A model generated the notes under the pieces. The model was not told where the DNA came from. It did no database searches and was given only the letters and a program-made list of their open reading frames with translations. 64,000 bases of DNA from Brevibacillus sp. SYP-B805 (lineage in GTDB: Bacteria; Bacillota; Bacilli; Brevibacillales; Brevibacillaceae). Location of the stretch: contig NZ_JAALGD010000006.1 in assembly GCF_011059135.1 (NCBI RefSeq), forward strand, positions 124,001 to 188,000. Direction: 5' to 3'. The translations under genes and the position numbers were made by a program. Of this stretch, positions 43,196-51,827 are shown piece after piece. How positions within the stretch are numbered: the stretch's first letter is position 1; each line of letters begins with the position of its first letter.

Positions 43196-44146
43196 ATGCT
43201 CGACCGGTATCATTCCGCGCCCGAAGTTTGGGACGACCAACTTGACGCGTTGATCCATGAACAGCAAGCGAAAATTCTGCGGACCCGCCGTTTCTTCGAT
43301 TTCAAATCGCAACCGTACTTTTCCCCGTCGAGCGCTAACGCGTGCAAACGCGAGCTATACGAAAAGTTGCGCGGCGCGAAGAAGGACGTACAGATCCGGC
43401 CGCCACATCAGGGCCGCTGGACCCGGTTGGGCACCGCGATCGGCGCGATGATCCAGCGCGACCTCCTGTTCATCGAAAAGCATTACGAGAAGATGTTCGG
43501 GGAGGTCCCGCCATTCACCGTTGAGCGCACGCCGGAAGGCTACCCGGCCTGGGAGGATTTCGCCACGCGCCTCCACGTCGTTGAACACGGAGGCCACCGG
43601 TTCGCCCTCTACGGCAAGCCTGACGGAATCCTGCGCTACAAGGACGGTCGACGCGTAGGTCTGGAACTGAAGAGCAAGCAGACAACAGCCGGCAAGACCG
43701 GATCGATGCGTGAGGCCGAAGGCAAGCACGTTGTGCAAACGGTGGTGTATACGGAAATGTACGCGCCACTCGACGATTACCTCATCGTCTACGTCAACGC
43801 CGCGAAAAAGGATTGGGCGATGACCGAGGAGGAGTACGCGAAGAACCCGGATTTGGTCGCGTTCCATATCACGGTAACGGACGACGACCGCGCCGCGCTC
43901 CTCGACGAATTGGCGAGCGTGGTGCAAGCGGTGAAAGACGGGACGCCGCCACCGTTGGAACTCGACAAGTGGACCTTTAATAACTATAAGACCGCGTGCG
44001 CCCTCTCGTTGTCTGACGAGGAGTACGCGGAGATTCAACGGCAGGCGCGCGCGATGATGCGGTCGAGGCTTCCGGAGTGGAAGAAGGCGCAATTTTGGGA
44101 AGCGTACGAGTTTATTAAAGCGGTGCGCGAAAGGGGCGTTGCGTAG
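43196..44146 (+). CDS. Cas4/RecB-like PD-(D/E)XK exonuclease
   Basis: 316 aa. PD-(D/E)XK core: FALYGKPDGILRY, GLELKSKQ and HVVQTVVYTEMY (QxxxY). An SxSSANACKRELYEK patch near the start resembles the RecB/Cas4 family. Probably processes phage DNA ends. ATG 43196 is the first canonical start; a better-placed GGAGG (43151-43155) would instead serve ATC 43166, which would overlap the polymerase gene. Confidence 0.75.
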   Translation: MLDRYHSAPEVWDDQLDALIHEQQAKILRTRRFFDFKSQPYFSPSSANACKRELYEKLRGAKKDVQIRPPHQGRWTRLGTAIGAMIQRDLLFIEKHYEKMFGEVPPFTVERTPEGYPAWEDFATRLHVVEHGGHRFALYGKPDGILRYKDGRRVGLELKSKQTTAGKTGSMREAEGKHVVQTVVYTEMYAPLDDYLIVYVNAAKKDWAMTEEEYAKNPDLVAFHITVTDDDRAALLDELASVVQAVKDGTPPPLELDKWTFNNYKTACALSLSDEEYAEIQRQARAMMRSRLPEWKKAQFWEAYEFIKAVRERGVA

Positions 44147-44334
44147 TGGGATACATTCTCCGCGAAGTATACGAAAGTGATGGGGTAACCCCGAAACAGG
44201 ATACACCGAATATGACTTATGGCGATTACGTTGGGAAAGTGGTGCGCCAATCTATGCGCCTGCGATTTGGCACGGAATCCTCCCGCCGCCCTCTCAACAT
44301 TCATGCGGATGTTTCCCGAAGGTACGAACGGTGA
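44146..44334 (+). CDS. Small phage protein
   Basis: 62 aa; GTG start overlapping the nuclease stop. Basic. Unrecognised. Confidence 0.5.
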   Translation: MGYILREVYESDGVTPKQDTPNMTYGDYVGKVVRQSMRLRFGTESSRRPLNIHADVSRRYER

Positions 44335-44420
44335 CATGCCCAAACAGCGGTCCGTGTTATTGTACTGGCGCATGCATGGGACGGGAGGTGCCGGATAATT
44401 TCGAGGGCTACAAAAAGTAA
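44331..44420 (+). CDS. 29-residue cysteine-rich peptide
   Basis: GTGA overlap with the previous stop. CPNSGPCYCTGAC shares the CPxSGxPCYCTxxC pattern with the 166-aa protein at 29326. Could be a metal-binding mini protein. Its 3' end overlaps the RuvC-like gene. Confidence 0.5.
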   Translation: MTCPNSGPCYCTGACMGREVPDNFEGYKK

Positions 44421-44928
44421 AGCGTTACGATATCTCGGCCTCGACCTTTCGTTATCCTCGCCAGGATTCGCGGTAATCGAGGTCGCCGACCGGAAGCCGC
44501 GCCTCATCACGACGGCGCACGTAAAAACGGGGTCTGACGACCCTCAAGCGTTGCGTTACGAACTGATCGAGGCGTACACGCTCCTGTTCTTGCGCGAGCA
44601 GCTACGGGCGGGCCCGTTCGAGGCCATCGTGCGCGAGACGTGGCCGCCAGCGCGAGATTATCGGCAGAACGATAAGATTCACGGGGCGTGGTCGGCGGTC
44701 GATCGGGCGCTTTCACGATACGGATACGAGGTTAACGCAAACCTAACGCCATCTAGCGTGAAGCGAACGGTGACCGGCAACGGCAAGGCGGAAAAAGCGG
44801 AGGTCGCCGCGGCGGTCCGGCGGTTGCTCGGGCTCACGGAAGATTACCGGTTCGCGACCGATGATGAAAGCGATGCATGCGCCGTGGTACTGGCGTACTT
44901 GATCGCGAATGATTTGATTGATCATTGA
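44398..44928 (+). CDS. RuvC-like Holliday junction resolvase
   Basis: 176 aa RNase H fold. YLGLDLSLSSPGFAVIE (first Asp), ETWPP, KRTVTGNGKAEKAEVAAAV and TDDESDACAVVLAYL (acidic end) match RuvC. No ATG, GTG or TTG lies between the upstream stop (44332) and the first catalytic Asp. GGGAGGTG at 44383-44390 points to ATT 44398 (9 nt) or ATA 44395 as start. Confidence 0.8.
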   Translation: MSRATKSKALRYLGLDLSLSSPGFAVIEVADRKPRLITTAHVKTGSDDPQALRYELIEAYTLLFLREQLRAGPFEAIVRETWPPARDYRQNDKIHGAWSAVDRALSRYGYEVNANLTPSSVKRTVTGNGKAEKAEVAAAVRRLLGLTEDYRFATDDESDACAVVLAYLIANDLIDH

Positions 44929-44940
44929 GGAGGCGTTTTG

Positions 44941-45234
44941 ATGCTGGATTGCACGAAGATCAAAACATTTACTCCGATTATTCCTGCAGGTACGGGGCCA
45001 ACCTTTACCAACGCTCACGAGGCTTTACTTGATATGATTCACGATATGAACGAATCTTCTGGTGGTACTTTCTCCTTCGATGAAGAAAACAAGGTTGCGG
45101 CGTTTATGAATCACGTACTTTCCGTTTCAGATTGGATCGACGGGACATATCCGATCTTTCCTGATTACGAACTCGAAGTAAAAACGATGCAAAAGTGGCA
45201 ATTCGACCAAATGCCGGAATTCGACGGCTATTAA
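44941..45234 (+). CDS. Phage protein of unknown function
   Basis: 97 aa acidic soluble protein; GAGGAGG then TTG-ATG, ATG 44941 chosen. Unrecognised. Confidence 0.6.
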   Translation: MLDCTKIKTFTPIIPAGTGPTFTNAHEALLDMIHDMNESSGGTFSFDEENKVAAFMNHVLSVSDWIDGTYPIFPDYELEVKTMQKWQFDQMPEFDGY

Positions 45235-45248
45235 AGGGAGGCGTTTTG

Positions 45249-45461
45249 ATGAAAGACTCCCTCGCGTTTGTTGTAGCGGTGATTCTCGCGGTAGCCATAT
45301 GGTTCGCGACTGTCTCGTTAACAGCGTGGCTCGTCTCGATTTTGGTCGAGTTCCTGTTCGAAGTCGAGTTCGGGTTCTGGAAGGCGTTCGCCTCCGTTGT
45401 GCTTATCGACGTGTTCTCGAATCTCGTGTTCAGCGGAATGCCCCGCGTGACCAAACAGTGA
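45249..45461 (+). CDS. Small membrane protein
   Basis: 70 aa, two membrane helices (about 5-30 and 40-60). GGGAGG upstream. Unknown. Confidence 0.6.
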   Translation: MKDSLAFVVAVILAVAIWFATVSLTAWLVSILVEFLFEVEFGFWKAFASVVLIDVFSNLVFSGMPRVTKQ

Positions 45462-45643
45462 CCCGTCACTTTGACGACTGGGATACGCCTTTTGAAACAC
45501 GCCGCCTCCGTTATCTCCGGCAAGAGTTAGCGGAGGTCGAGCGGCAGATTGCGCGGCATGAGCGGAAATTGCGCGAGTTGAAAACGGAGAGAAACGAATT
45601 AGCGGAGGCAGTGAAAAGGAGCGATGAGATTGACGCTGATTGA
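45458..45643 (+). CDS. Small coiled-coil protein
   Basis: 61 aa; GTGA overlap with the previous gene; charged coiled-coil (about 17-55). Overlaps the reductase gene by 20 nt. Confidence 0.55.
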   Translation: MTRHFDDWDTPFETRRLRYLRQELAEVERQIARHERKLRELKTERNELAEAVKRSDEIDAD

Positions 45644-47969
45644 CGACGTAAAACTTTCGGAACAATTTCTCGAACAATATCGCGGTAAACAACCGAAATG
45701 GGGATTCGGGGGACTCGGATACATCATCTATCTACGGACGTATGCGCGGAAGAAGCCGGATGGCACTCTCGAACGATGGGACGAAACGGTGCGGCGGATT
45801 ACCGAGGGAAACTTCCGGATCGAGGCGAAACGGCTTGCGGAGATCGGTCGCCTGACCCCGGAGAAGGTTGCGGAACTCAACCGCGAGATGGAGCGATTCT
45901 ATCATCTGACGTTCAATCTCGTAATGTCTCCGCCGGGCCGCGGGCTCTGGATGAGCGGAACCGAGTACGCGGAGAAGATCGGGGACGCCGAGAACAACTG
46001 TTGGGGCGTATCGATGCGGCCGCAGCCGTACGAACCCGGGGGCGAGCCGAAAGTGTCCTTCGCGCCGGTGTTCACGTTCGACCAGGCGATGAAAGGCGGC
46101 GGCGTCGGGGTGAACGTACAGCGCAAGTACGTTAGCCAGATTCCGAAGGTTAATAACGATCTGTGGCTGCGTTTTGTCTGCGAGAAAGAACACCCTGACT
46201 ACGAAAGCGAATTGAAGCCACTCGGCGTTGATGACAATCCGATGTGTACGATGGACGCTCCCTATTTTGGCTTCCGTGTTATCCGTGTGAAGGATTCTCG
46301 CGAGGGATGGGCGGAAGCACTCCGTGAAGTAATCGATGCACATTACGACGGCGTCACAAAAATGTTCGTCGACGTGTCTGACGTTCGCCCGCGCGGTGCC
46401 GATATCAAAGGATTCGGCGGCGTTGCGTCCGGTCCCGCACCACTCGTCGCGATGCTACAGAAGGTCAACGAGATTCTCAACAATCGCGTGGATGACTACG
46501 TGACGCCGACGGAATGGGGCGACATTATCCAGAACATCGGGTGTTGCGTCGTGGCCGGTAACGTCCGCCGTACTGCACTCATCTTCATCGGAGACAACAC
46601 GGATAAGGAATTCGTCGAGTCGAAGAACTACGCGCTCGAAAAGAACAAAGCCGCGAGTCAGTGGCGTTGGGCCTCGAACAACTCGGTCGATATTGGCTCG
46701 GATACAGACCGCGAAACACTCCGGGACATGGCCGTGAACATCTACTATAACGGCGAACCAGGTTATGTGAATATCGATCTCTCGCGCAACTTCGGCCGGA
46801 TTATCGACGGATTCCAAAAGAACATCGACGGCGAGGTCGAAGTGTTTAACCCCTGCGGGGAGATCACGTTACCTAACGGTTCCCCGTGCAACCTGTTCGA
46901 AATCAACTTACCGCGAATCCACGAATACATCACGAAAGGAATCGAAGGCGAAACGCTGTACGACGAGGTAGCGTATCTGGCTACTCGTTACGCGTACCGC
47001 ATCACGTTCCGCCCGTACGAATGGGCCGTTACGCGCGACGTCGTGAGCCGCCACCGTCGCCTGGGCGTTGGCATCACGGGAATCACCGATTGGGTGCTGA
47101 TGCGGTTTGGTCAGCGTGCGATCCTCGGATTTGACGCGGAAGGCAATCCGATCTTCAACCAAGACGTATGCAACGCGCTTGATTCGCTGTACAAGGCGGT
47201 GCGCGCCGCGAACGAGGAACACGCGAAACAGCTCGACGCTAACCCCTCGATCAAGGTCACGACCGTCAAGCCATCCGGAACTATTTCGCTGCTGATGGGC
47301 GTATCTCCCGGTCAGCACTATCACTGGGCCCCGTACATGATTCGCCGCGTGAGGATGTCGACGCATGCTCCGTTGGTCCCCGTTTTGATTCATTGCGGGT
47401 ACAACGTGGAGCCCGCGATCCAGGGCTTCAATCCGGACGGCTCATACGTGTACAACTACAACACCGTAGTCGTTGATTTCCCCGTGAAGGCCCCGACCGC
47501 CGAGCATCCGCAGCTCCAATCGGCCGGCGACGTGCCTCTCCGCGAACAGGCCGCGCTCCAAGCGTTGCTCGCCACGTACTGGTCCGACAACGCGGTGTCT
47601 GCGACACTCTCGTTCCACAAAGCGAAACCGAAGCCGGTCTACTTCGCGGACGGAACGGTGCTCCTCGATAAGTTCGGTAATCCCGAACTCAAGATCGACA
47701 AACGCGACGAGGAACGCGTGATCGACGAGATTACCGATGTGCTCGACCGGTACAAGGGCGTGATTAAGTCGACGTCGCTGCTTCCGTACGCGACCGATAC
47801 GTATCCGCAGATGCCATACGAGGCGATTACGAAGGAGCGCTACGAGGAGATGGTCGCGCGAATCAAGGCGAAGCCGTGGGAGGTTATCGGCGGGTCAATT
47901 GTGGCGGAAGACGAAGGCGCCGTTGATTCCTCAACGGAATGTGTCGGGGGAGCGTGTCCGATTCGATGA
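45624..47969 (+). CDS. nrdJ: Adenosylcobalamin-dependent (class II) ribonucleotide reductase
   Basis: 781 aa, monomeric triphosphate-reductase type (RTPR-like). NCWGVSMRP carries one active-site Cys, NPCGEITL gives the Cys-x-Glu radical site, KGGGVGVN and SPGQHYHW are family motifs, and the C-terminal CVGGAC supplies the swinging dithiol. Converts NTPs to dNTPs using B12, without oxygen or a small subunit. Stands with dUTPase, ThyA and dNMP kinase genes as a nucleotide module. AAAAGGAGCG precedes ATG. Confidence 0.93.
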   Translation: MRLTLIDDVKLSEQFLEQYRGKQPKWGFGGLGYIIYLRTYARKKPDGTLERWDETVRRITEGNFRIEAKRLAEIGRLTPEKVAELNREMERFYHLTFNLVMSPPGRGLWMSGTEYAEKIGDAENNCWGVSMRPQPYEPGGEPKVSFAPVFTFDQAMKGGGVGVNVQRKYVSQIPKVNNDLWLRFVCEKEHPDYESELKPLGVDDNPMCTMDAPYFGFRVIRVKDSREGWAEALREVIDAHYDGVTKMFVDVSDVRPRGADIKGFGGVASGPAPLVAMLQKVNEILNNRVDDYVTPTEWGDIIQNIGCCVVAGNVRRTALIFIGDNTDKEFVESKNYALEKNKAASQWRWASNNSVDIGSDTDRETLRDMAVNIYYNGEPGYVNIDLSRNFGRIIDGFQKNIDGEVEVFNPCGEITLPNGSPCNLFEINLPRIHEYITKGIEGETLYDEVAYLATRYAYRITFRPYEWAVTRDVVSRHRRLGVGITGITDWVLMRFGQRAILGFDAEGNPIFNQDVCNALDSLYKAVRAANEEHAKQLDANPSIKVTTVKPSGTISLLMGVSPGQHYHWAPYMIRRVRMSTHAPLVPVLIHCGYNVEPAIQGFNPDGSYVYNYNTVVVDFPVKAPTAEHPQLQSAGDVPLREQAALQALLATYWSDNAVSATLSFHKAKPKPVYFADGTVLLDKFGNPELKIDKRDEERVIDEITDVLDRYKGVIKSTSLLPYATDTYPQMPYEAITKERYEEMVARIKAKPWEVIGGSIVAEDEGAVDSSTECVGGACPIR

Positions 47970-48130
47970 GCCCTACGCTTGCTTTAATTCTTGCATCCGT
48001 TGCGTTGGTAATTGCGGGTTTAGTGGCGTTGATTCCTAAACCGAAGTGTCCGCATTGCGAGCGACGAGATTTCATTAGCGTTCGATGCTTCATGTATTAC
48101 TGTGACTTATGCGATAGATTCGCGGAGTAA
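47966..48130 (+). CDS. Small membrane zinc-ribbon protein
   Basis: 54 aa: one membrane helix then CPHCER ... YYCDLCD. ATGA coupled to the reductase gene. Unknown. Confidence 0.6.
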   Translation: MSPTLALILASVALVIAGLVALIPKPKCPHCERRDFISVRCFMYYCDLCDRFAE

Positions 48131-48131
48131 A

Positions 48132-48157
48132 CGGGAGCGCCCCGTGCGCTCCTCCCG
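48132..48157. other. GC-rich hairpin
   Basis: Stem GGAGCGC / GCGCTCC extended to CGGG/CCCG, 5-nt loop, no T tract. May pause transcription or protect mRNA between two genes. Confidence 0.5.
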
Positions 48158-48190
48158 GCTACGGCCGAAATCATAACGGAGGTGGTCGTC

Positions 48191-48343
48191 TTGACATTGC
48201 GAGTTTTGAACGGAATTTGCGCTTTGATATGGGCGGGACATTTCTTTGCGTACGCGATGTATAGCGTAGAAATTCCGGCATTTACCACAGGGTTTGCGAT
48301 GTTGCTGGCCGTGATCTGTTTCGCAGAAAAAGCGCTTGATTAA
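48191..48343 (+). CDS. Small membrane protein
   Basis: 50 aa, two hydrophobic segments; TTG start behind GGAGGTGG. Unknown. Confidence 0.5.
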   Translation: MTLRVLNGICALIWAGHFFAYAMYSVEIPAFTTGFAMLLAVICFAEKALD

Positions 48344-48357
48344 ACGGAGGTGGTAAC

Positions 48358-48678
48358 GTGGAGATTTTGTACACTTATACGAAAACAATGGATGTGAGCG
48401 GCCTTGTTATTGCTGCAATCGTGCTTACGATCTTTTTCGGGGGTTTTGCGTGGATCCTCTTCAGCGACAAAGCATTCGTACTCGGAACAATCTGCGCGAC
48501 CATAAGCGCTCTGTCGGCGGTATTCGTAGTCGATGTGGGTGACGCGTTTATCTCCGGCTCGCTCGACGAGACATATCACGAAGTCGTCATCACCGACATG
48601 TCCAAGTTCGACACGTCGAAATACAAAATCGTTGAGCAGCGCGGAAAGATTTTCGTTGTCCAGGAGATTTCGCGATAA
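48358..48678 (+). CDS. Membrane protein, two helices plus soluble tail
   Basis: 106 aa with helices at about 13-35 and 42-62 and a hydrophilic tail. GTG 48358 behind GGAGGTGG. Unknown. Confidence 0.6.
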   Translation: MEILYTYTKTMDVSGLVIAAIVLTIFFGGFAWILFSDKAFVLGTICATISALSAVFVVDVGDAFISGSLDETYHEVVITDMSKFDTSKYKIVEQRGKIFVVQEISR

Positions 48679-48697
48679 CAACAAAGGAGGCGCGCCC

Positions 48698-49165
48698 ATG
48701 TACGGACTCACGCAAGAACAACGCGATCTTATCGAATGGTTGCGCGATGGCGAGCGGATTAAAACGAAATTCGAACGGAGGGAGCCTATGACTCACGATA
48801 AACTTGACGCTATTTTCGATATGCAATACGCGCTGGACCAACGAATTATCGACGAACGTGGTATCGAAAAGACGACGGAGGAATGGGTGCGCGACCTTAC
48901 GGTCGCCCTCGAAGACGAGATAAGCGAGGTGCGCGCGTGTGTCAACTGGAAATGGTGGAAGAACCCAAAACCGGTTGATTACGACGAACTGCGCGGCGAG
49001 GTCATCGACTTGTGGCACTTCCTCGTCAGTCTATCGCAAAAGGTCGGACTGACTGCGGATGATGTGTACCGCGTGTACTGCGAAAAGAACGCGGAGAACC
49101 ATGCACGCCAGGACGGTACGAGTGAGAAGAAGGGGTACGAAGTAAACGGAAGAGGCTGCCGTTAA
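48698..49165 (+). CDS. All-alpha dUTP diphosphatase (dUTPase_2/MazG-fold)
   Basis: 155 aa. MQYALDQRIIDERGIEKT, ALEDEISEVRACVNWKWWK (ExxE) and LRGEVIDLWHFLVSLSQ (ExxD) are the Mg-binding motifs of dimeric dUTPases. Hydrolyses dUTP to dUMP, substrate of the ThyA encoded 270 bp on. AAAGGAGG upstream. Confidence 0.8.
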   Translation: MYGLTQEQRDLIEWLRDGERIKTKFERREPMTHDKLDAIFDMQYALDQRIIDERGIEKTTEEWVRDLTVALEDEISEVRACVNWKWWKNPKPVDYDELRGEVIDLWHFLVSLSQKVGLTADDVYRVYCEKNAENHARQDGTSEKKGYEVNGRGCR

Positions 49166-49248
49166 GACAGCAGCCAAATTCCGATCCACGGAACTATCTG
49201 AACTACAGTCCGTAGAAACGCGGGAGTGATGACGATGTTAATCTTCAT
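49162..49248 (-). CDS. Candidate 28-residue hydrophobic peptide, antisense
   Basis: Minus-strand ORF with a near-perfect AAAGGAGG (49258-49266) 9 nt before ATG, ending inside the dUTPase stop. Single hydrophobic stretch (VVQIVPWIGIWLLS). Lies against the transcription direction in a 273-bp gap. Could be a type I toxin-like peptide or spurious. Confidence 0.35.
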   Translation of the reverse strand: MKINIVITPAFLRTVVQIVPWIGIWLLS

Positions 49249-49378
49249 CACTACAAACCTCCTTTCACAAACGACTCACACTACTATCCCCCACCAAGAC
49301 ACCCATCAGACTTTTGATGGCGCCGGGTTTACCCTTTTGGTATTGGTTGGTTCTGTTTGTGAGCCCTTGCGAAAGGAC

Positions 49379-49404
49379 TTGTCCTAATAATACCACAAGG
49401 ACAA
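49379..49404. promoter_or_regulatory. Inverted repeat TTGTCCT / AGGACAA before thyA
   Basis: 7-bp arms separated by 12 AT-rich bases; preceded by palindromic GGACTTGTCC. Possible operator for thyA or for minus-strand transcription of the small peptide. Confidence 0.4.
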
Positions 49405-49438
49405 AACAATGGGAATTATTTGTTAGGAGGCACGCTGA

Positions 49439-50230
49439 TTGCGACAATACCACGAACTCTGCCGACACATTCTCGAAAACGGCGTTGAGAAATCCGACCG
49501 AACCGGAACCGGCACGTTGAGCATCTTCGGCTATCAGATGCGGTTCGATCTACGCGAAGGGTTCCCGTTGCTCACCACAAAGCGCCTTCACTGGCGGTCG
49601 ATCGCGTACGAGCTGCTTTGGTTTCTGCGCGGAGACACCAACGTCAAGTACCTCAACGCCAACGGAGTGACGATCTGGAACGAGTGGGCGGATAGACACG
49701 GGAATCTCGGTCCGGTGTACGGTAAGCAGTGGCGAAATTGGGACGGACTTTATTATGCGACAGATCAAATTCGAGATGTCATCGAACAAATCCGCACGAA
49801 CCCCGATAGCCGCCGCCTGCTCGTATCGGCCTGGAACGTCGGCGAACTCGACCAAATGGCGCTGCCACCGTGCCACTTCGCGTTCCAATTCTACGTTGCA
49901 AACGGACGCCTATCGTGCCAACTCTACCAACGGTCGGCCGACGTATTCCTCGGCGTTCCGTTCAATATCGCCAGCTACGCTCTCCTCACGCATATGGTCG
50001 CGCACGTAACCGGTCTCAAAGTCGGAGAGTTCATCCACACGCTAGGCGACGCGCACATTTACGCGAACCATATCGAGCAGGTACGGACGCAGCTTGAACG
50101 CGAACCGCGCCAACTCCCGCAACTCGTAATCAAGCGCCAGGTAACGGACATTGACGATTTCACGTTCGAAGACTTCGAGATCGTCGGCTACGATCCGCAC
50201 CCGCATATCCCCGGCAAAGTCGCTGTCTAA
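49439..50230 (+). CDS. thyA: Thymidylate synthase
   Basis: 263 aa, close to the E. coli length. [38 protein letters not shown], catalytic Cys in [29 protein letters not shown] and [11 protein letters not shown]. Methylates dUMP to dTMP with methylene-THF. TTG 49439 behind TAGGAGG. Confidence 0.95.
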   Translation: MRQYHELCRHILENGVEKSDRTGTGTLSIFGYQMRFDLREGFPLLTTKRLHWRSIAYELLWFLRGDTNVKYLNANGVTIWNEWADRHGNLGPVYGKQWRNWDGLYYATDQIRDVIEQIRTNPDSRRLLVSAWNVGELDQMALPPCHFAFQFYVANGRLSCQLYQRSADVFLGVPFNIASYALLTHMVAHVTGLKVGEFIHTLGDAHIYANHIEQVRTQLEREPRQLPQLVIKRQVTDIDDFTFEDFEIVGYDPHPHIPGKVAV

Positions 50231-50248
50231 CGAAAGGAGCACGTAATC

Positions 50249-50626
50249 ATCGCAAGCATCACGCTAATCCACGTATTGCTCACCGCAATCTCAGTCGCTA
50301 CGTCCGTACCACTCGCAGAAACGGAGTTATACGAAGTTACCGCGTACTCGGTCGGCGATGATTTCACGCCAGCCCACGGTATTACCGCATCCGGCGCGAG
50401 AGTCCGCGAGGGCATAACTGCCGCCTGCCCGCCAGAGATACCGTTCGGCACGCGCGTCCATATCGAAGGCGTGGGCGAGCGCGTTTGCCTCGACCGTGGC
50501 GGCGCGATCAAAGGGCGCAGGCTGGACGTGTATATCGCGGACCGCTCGGAGGCGCTCCGGTTCGGGCGGCGGAAGTTGAGCGTAACAATCTGTGCGAAAT
50601 CGGAACTCGCACGTTTAATACGGTAG
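50249..50626 (+). CDS. Secreted 3D-domain protein
   Basis: 125 aa. Signal-like N-terminus (ITLIHVLLTAISVATSVPLA), then the 3D pattern VTAYSVGDDFTPAHGITASGARV, FGTRVHIEG, RLDVYIADR. The fold occurs in cell-wall lytic transglycosylase-like enzymes. Start: AAAGGAG at 50233-50239 points to ATC 50249 (or 50246); the first canonical codon, TTG 50276, would delete half the signal helix. Confidence 0.75.
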   Translation: MASITLIHVLLTAISVATSVPLAETELYEVTAYSVGDDFTPAHGITASGARVREGITAACPPEIPFGTRVHIEGVGERVCLDRGGAIKGRRLDVYIADRSEALRFGRRKLSVTICAKSELARLIR

Positions 50627-50663
50627 AAGGGGGAAACGCCGGAAAGAAAACGGGAGGGATACG

Positions 50664-51827
50664 ATGAGCAACGAAAAGGTAACGGTACTGACGGATGAAA
50701 ACGGTGTGCTGCGGGAGTATCGCGAGGTTAAGCGGAAGGCGAACGTGGGGGAGCGGATTAAGATTGTTGCAGCGGATGTACAGTCGGAAAGACCGTACGA
50801 AAACGGAGACACCTTCGTAGTTGATGAGGAAGTCAAAGGATTCGAGGGCGATGTCATTACGCAGTGCGGTCGTTATATCGAGGCGGATGAATACGTAGTC
50901 CTCGAGCCCACCGATATCGTTATCGTCGACGGTGTGCGGTATCGCGAGGAGAAGCGCGAGGCACGGAAAGGCGAGCGAGTGATGGCAACTCGAAAGGATT
51001 CTCCGTTTTATTCTTTTGGTCAGGTTGGGATCGCGCTTGGCCCTGAATACGTTGAATTCCCACATGCGAAGCTTTGCTGCTATCCCGAAAATTACGTCGT
51101 CCTCACGCCAGTTTCTAACGAGCCGAAGCCGAAACAATCGCCCACACCCGACGTATTCAACGTCACGATCAACGTAACGGTCAACGGGAGTATTGACGAC
51201 GCGATCAAAGCGGCAACAGAAGCGTTGAAAGCGAAGCTGGCCGATTTTAATCCCGAGAAGGCTATACGCGAACTGATTACGCAGCCAGCGCCGAAATCCC
51301 CGCAACAACACCGCGATGAGATCATCGAAAAAGCGAAACGGGATGTGGCGGAGTTGTTGGACGCTAACCATCAGCACTTGAGTCCGCCTGTTTATTTCAC
51401 TCGCCGGGGAGGATTCTTCGTTACGGACAGGGTTGAGTTCGTGGTTAATCGCGAGAAAAGAACGGTTGTTGCGCTCGTTCGAGAATTAGGAGAGAACCAC
51501 GTTATTCATCGCGGCATCGCCAAGTGCGCGCCCAACGATTGCTTCAACGTCCACATCGGCAAGGCAATAGCGCTGCGTCGAGCGTTGGGGCTTCCGGTGC
51601 CTGACGAGTACCTGAACGCGCCTCAGCCGACGGAGGTTCGCGTGGGGGATATTGTAAATGGCGGCTTGCTTTTCGGAGCTTACACGCCAGATGAAACGTT
51701 CACGATCACGGCGGAGCGTGGCGACAATTCGTTCAAATATGCAGAGTGTCCGTCTGATTGGATTTACCGTCATCAAATCGGAAGAATCATCGACGACTCA
51801 CGCGAACAAACGGAGGTATCTGCATGA
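50664..51827 (+). CDS. Large phage protein of unknown function
   Basis: 387 aa. Repeated KOW/SH3-like modules (KANVGERIKIVAADV, EARKGERVMATRK, EVRVGDIVNGG) and a coiled segment (about 170-235). Unknown; KOW-like repeats suggest nucleic-acid or ribosome contact. Confidence 0.65.
   Translation: MSNEKVTVLTDENGVLREYREVKRKANVGERIKIVAADVQSERPYENGDTFVVDEEVKGFEGDVITQCGRYIEADEYVVLEPTDIVIVDGVRYREEKREARKGERVMATRKDSPFYSFGQVGIALGPEYVEFPHAKLCCYPENYVVLTPVSNEPKPKQSPTPDVFNVTINVTVNGSIDDAIKAATEALKAKLADFNPEKAIRELITQPAPKSPQQHRDEIIEKAKRDVAELLDANHQHLSPPVYFTRRGGFFVTDRVEFVVNREKRTVVALVRELGENHVIHRGIAKCAPNDCFNVHIGKAIALRRALGLPVPDEYLNAPQPTEVRVGDIVNGGLLFGAYTPDETFTITAERGDNSFKYAECPSDWIYRHQIGRIIDDSREQTEVSA

Noticed and set aside
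49314-49520. Plus-strand ORF beginning MMAPGLPFWYW
   Set aside because: No ribosome site and it runs into thyA in another frame; hydrophobic look alone is not enough.
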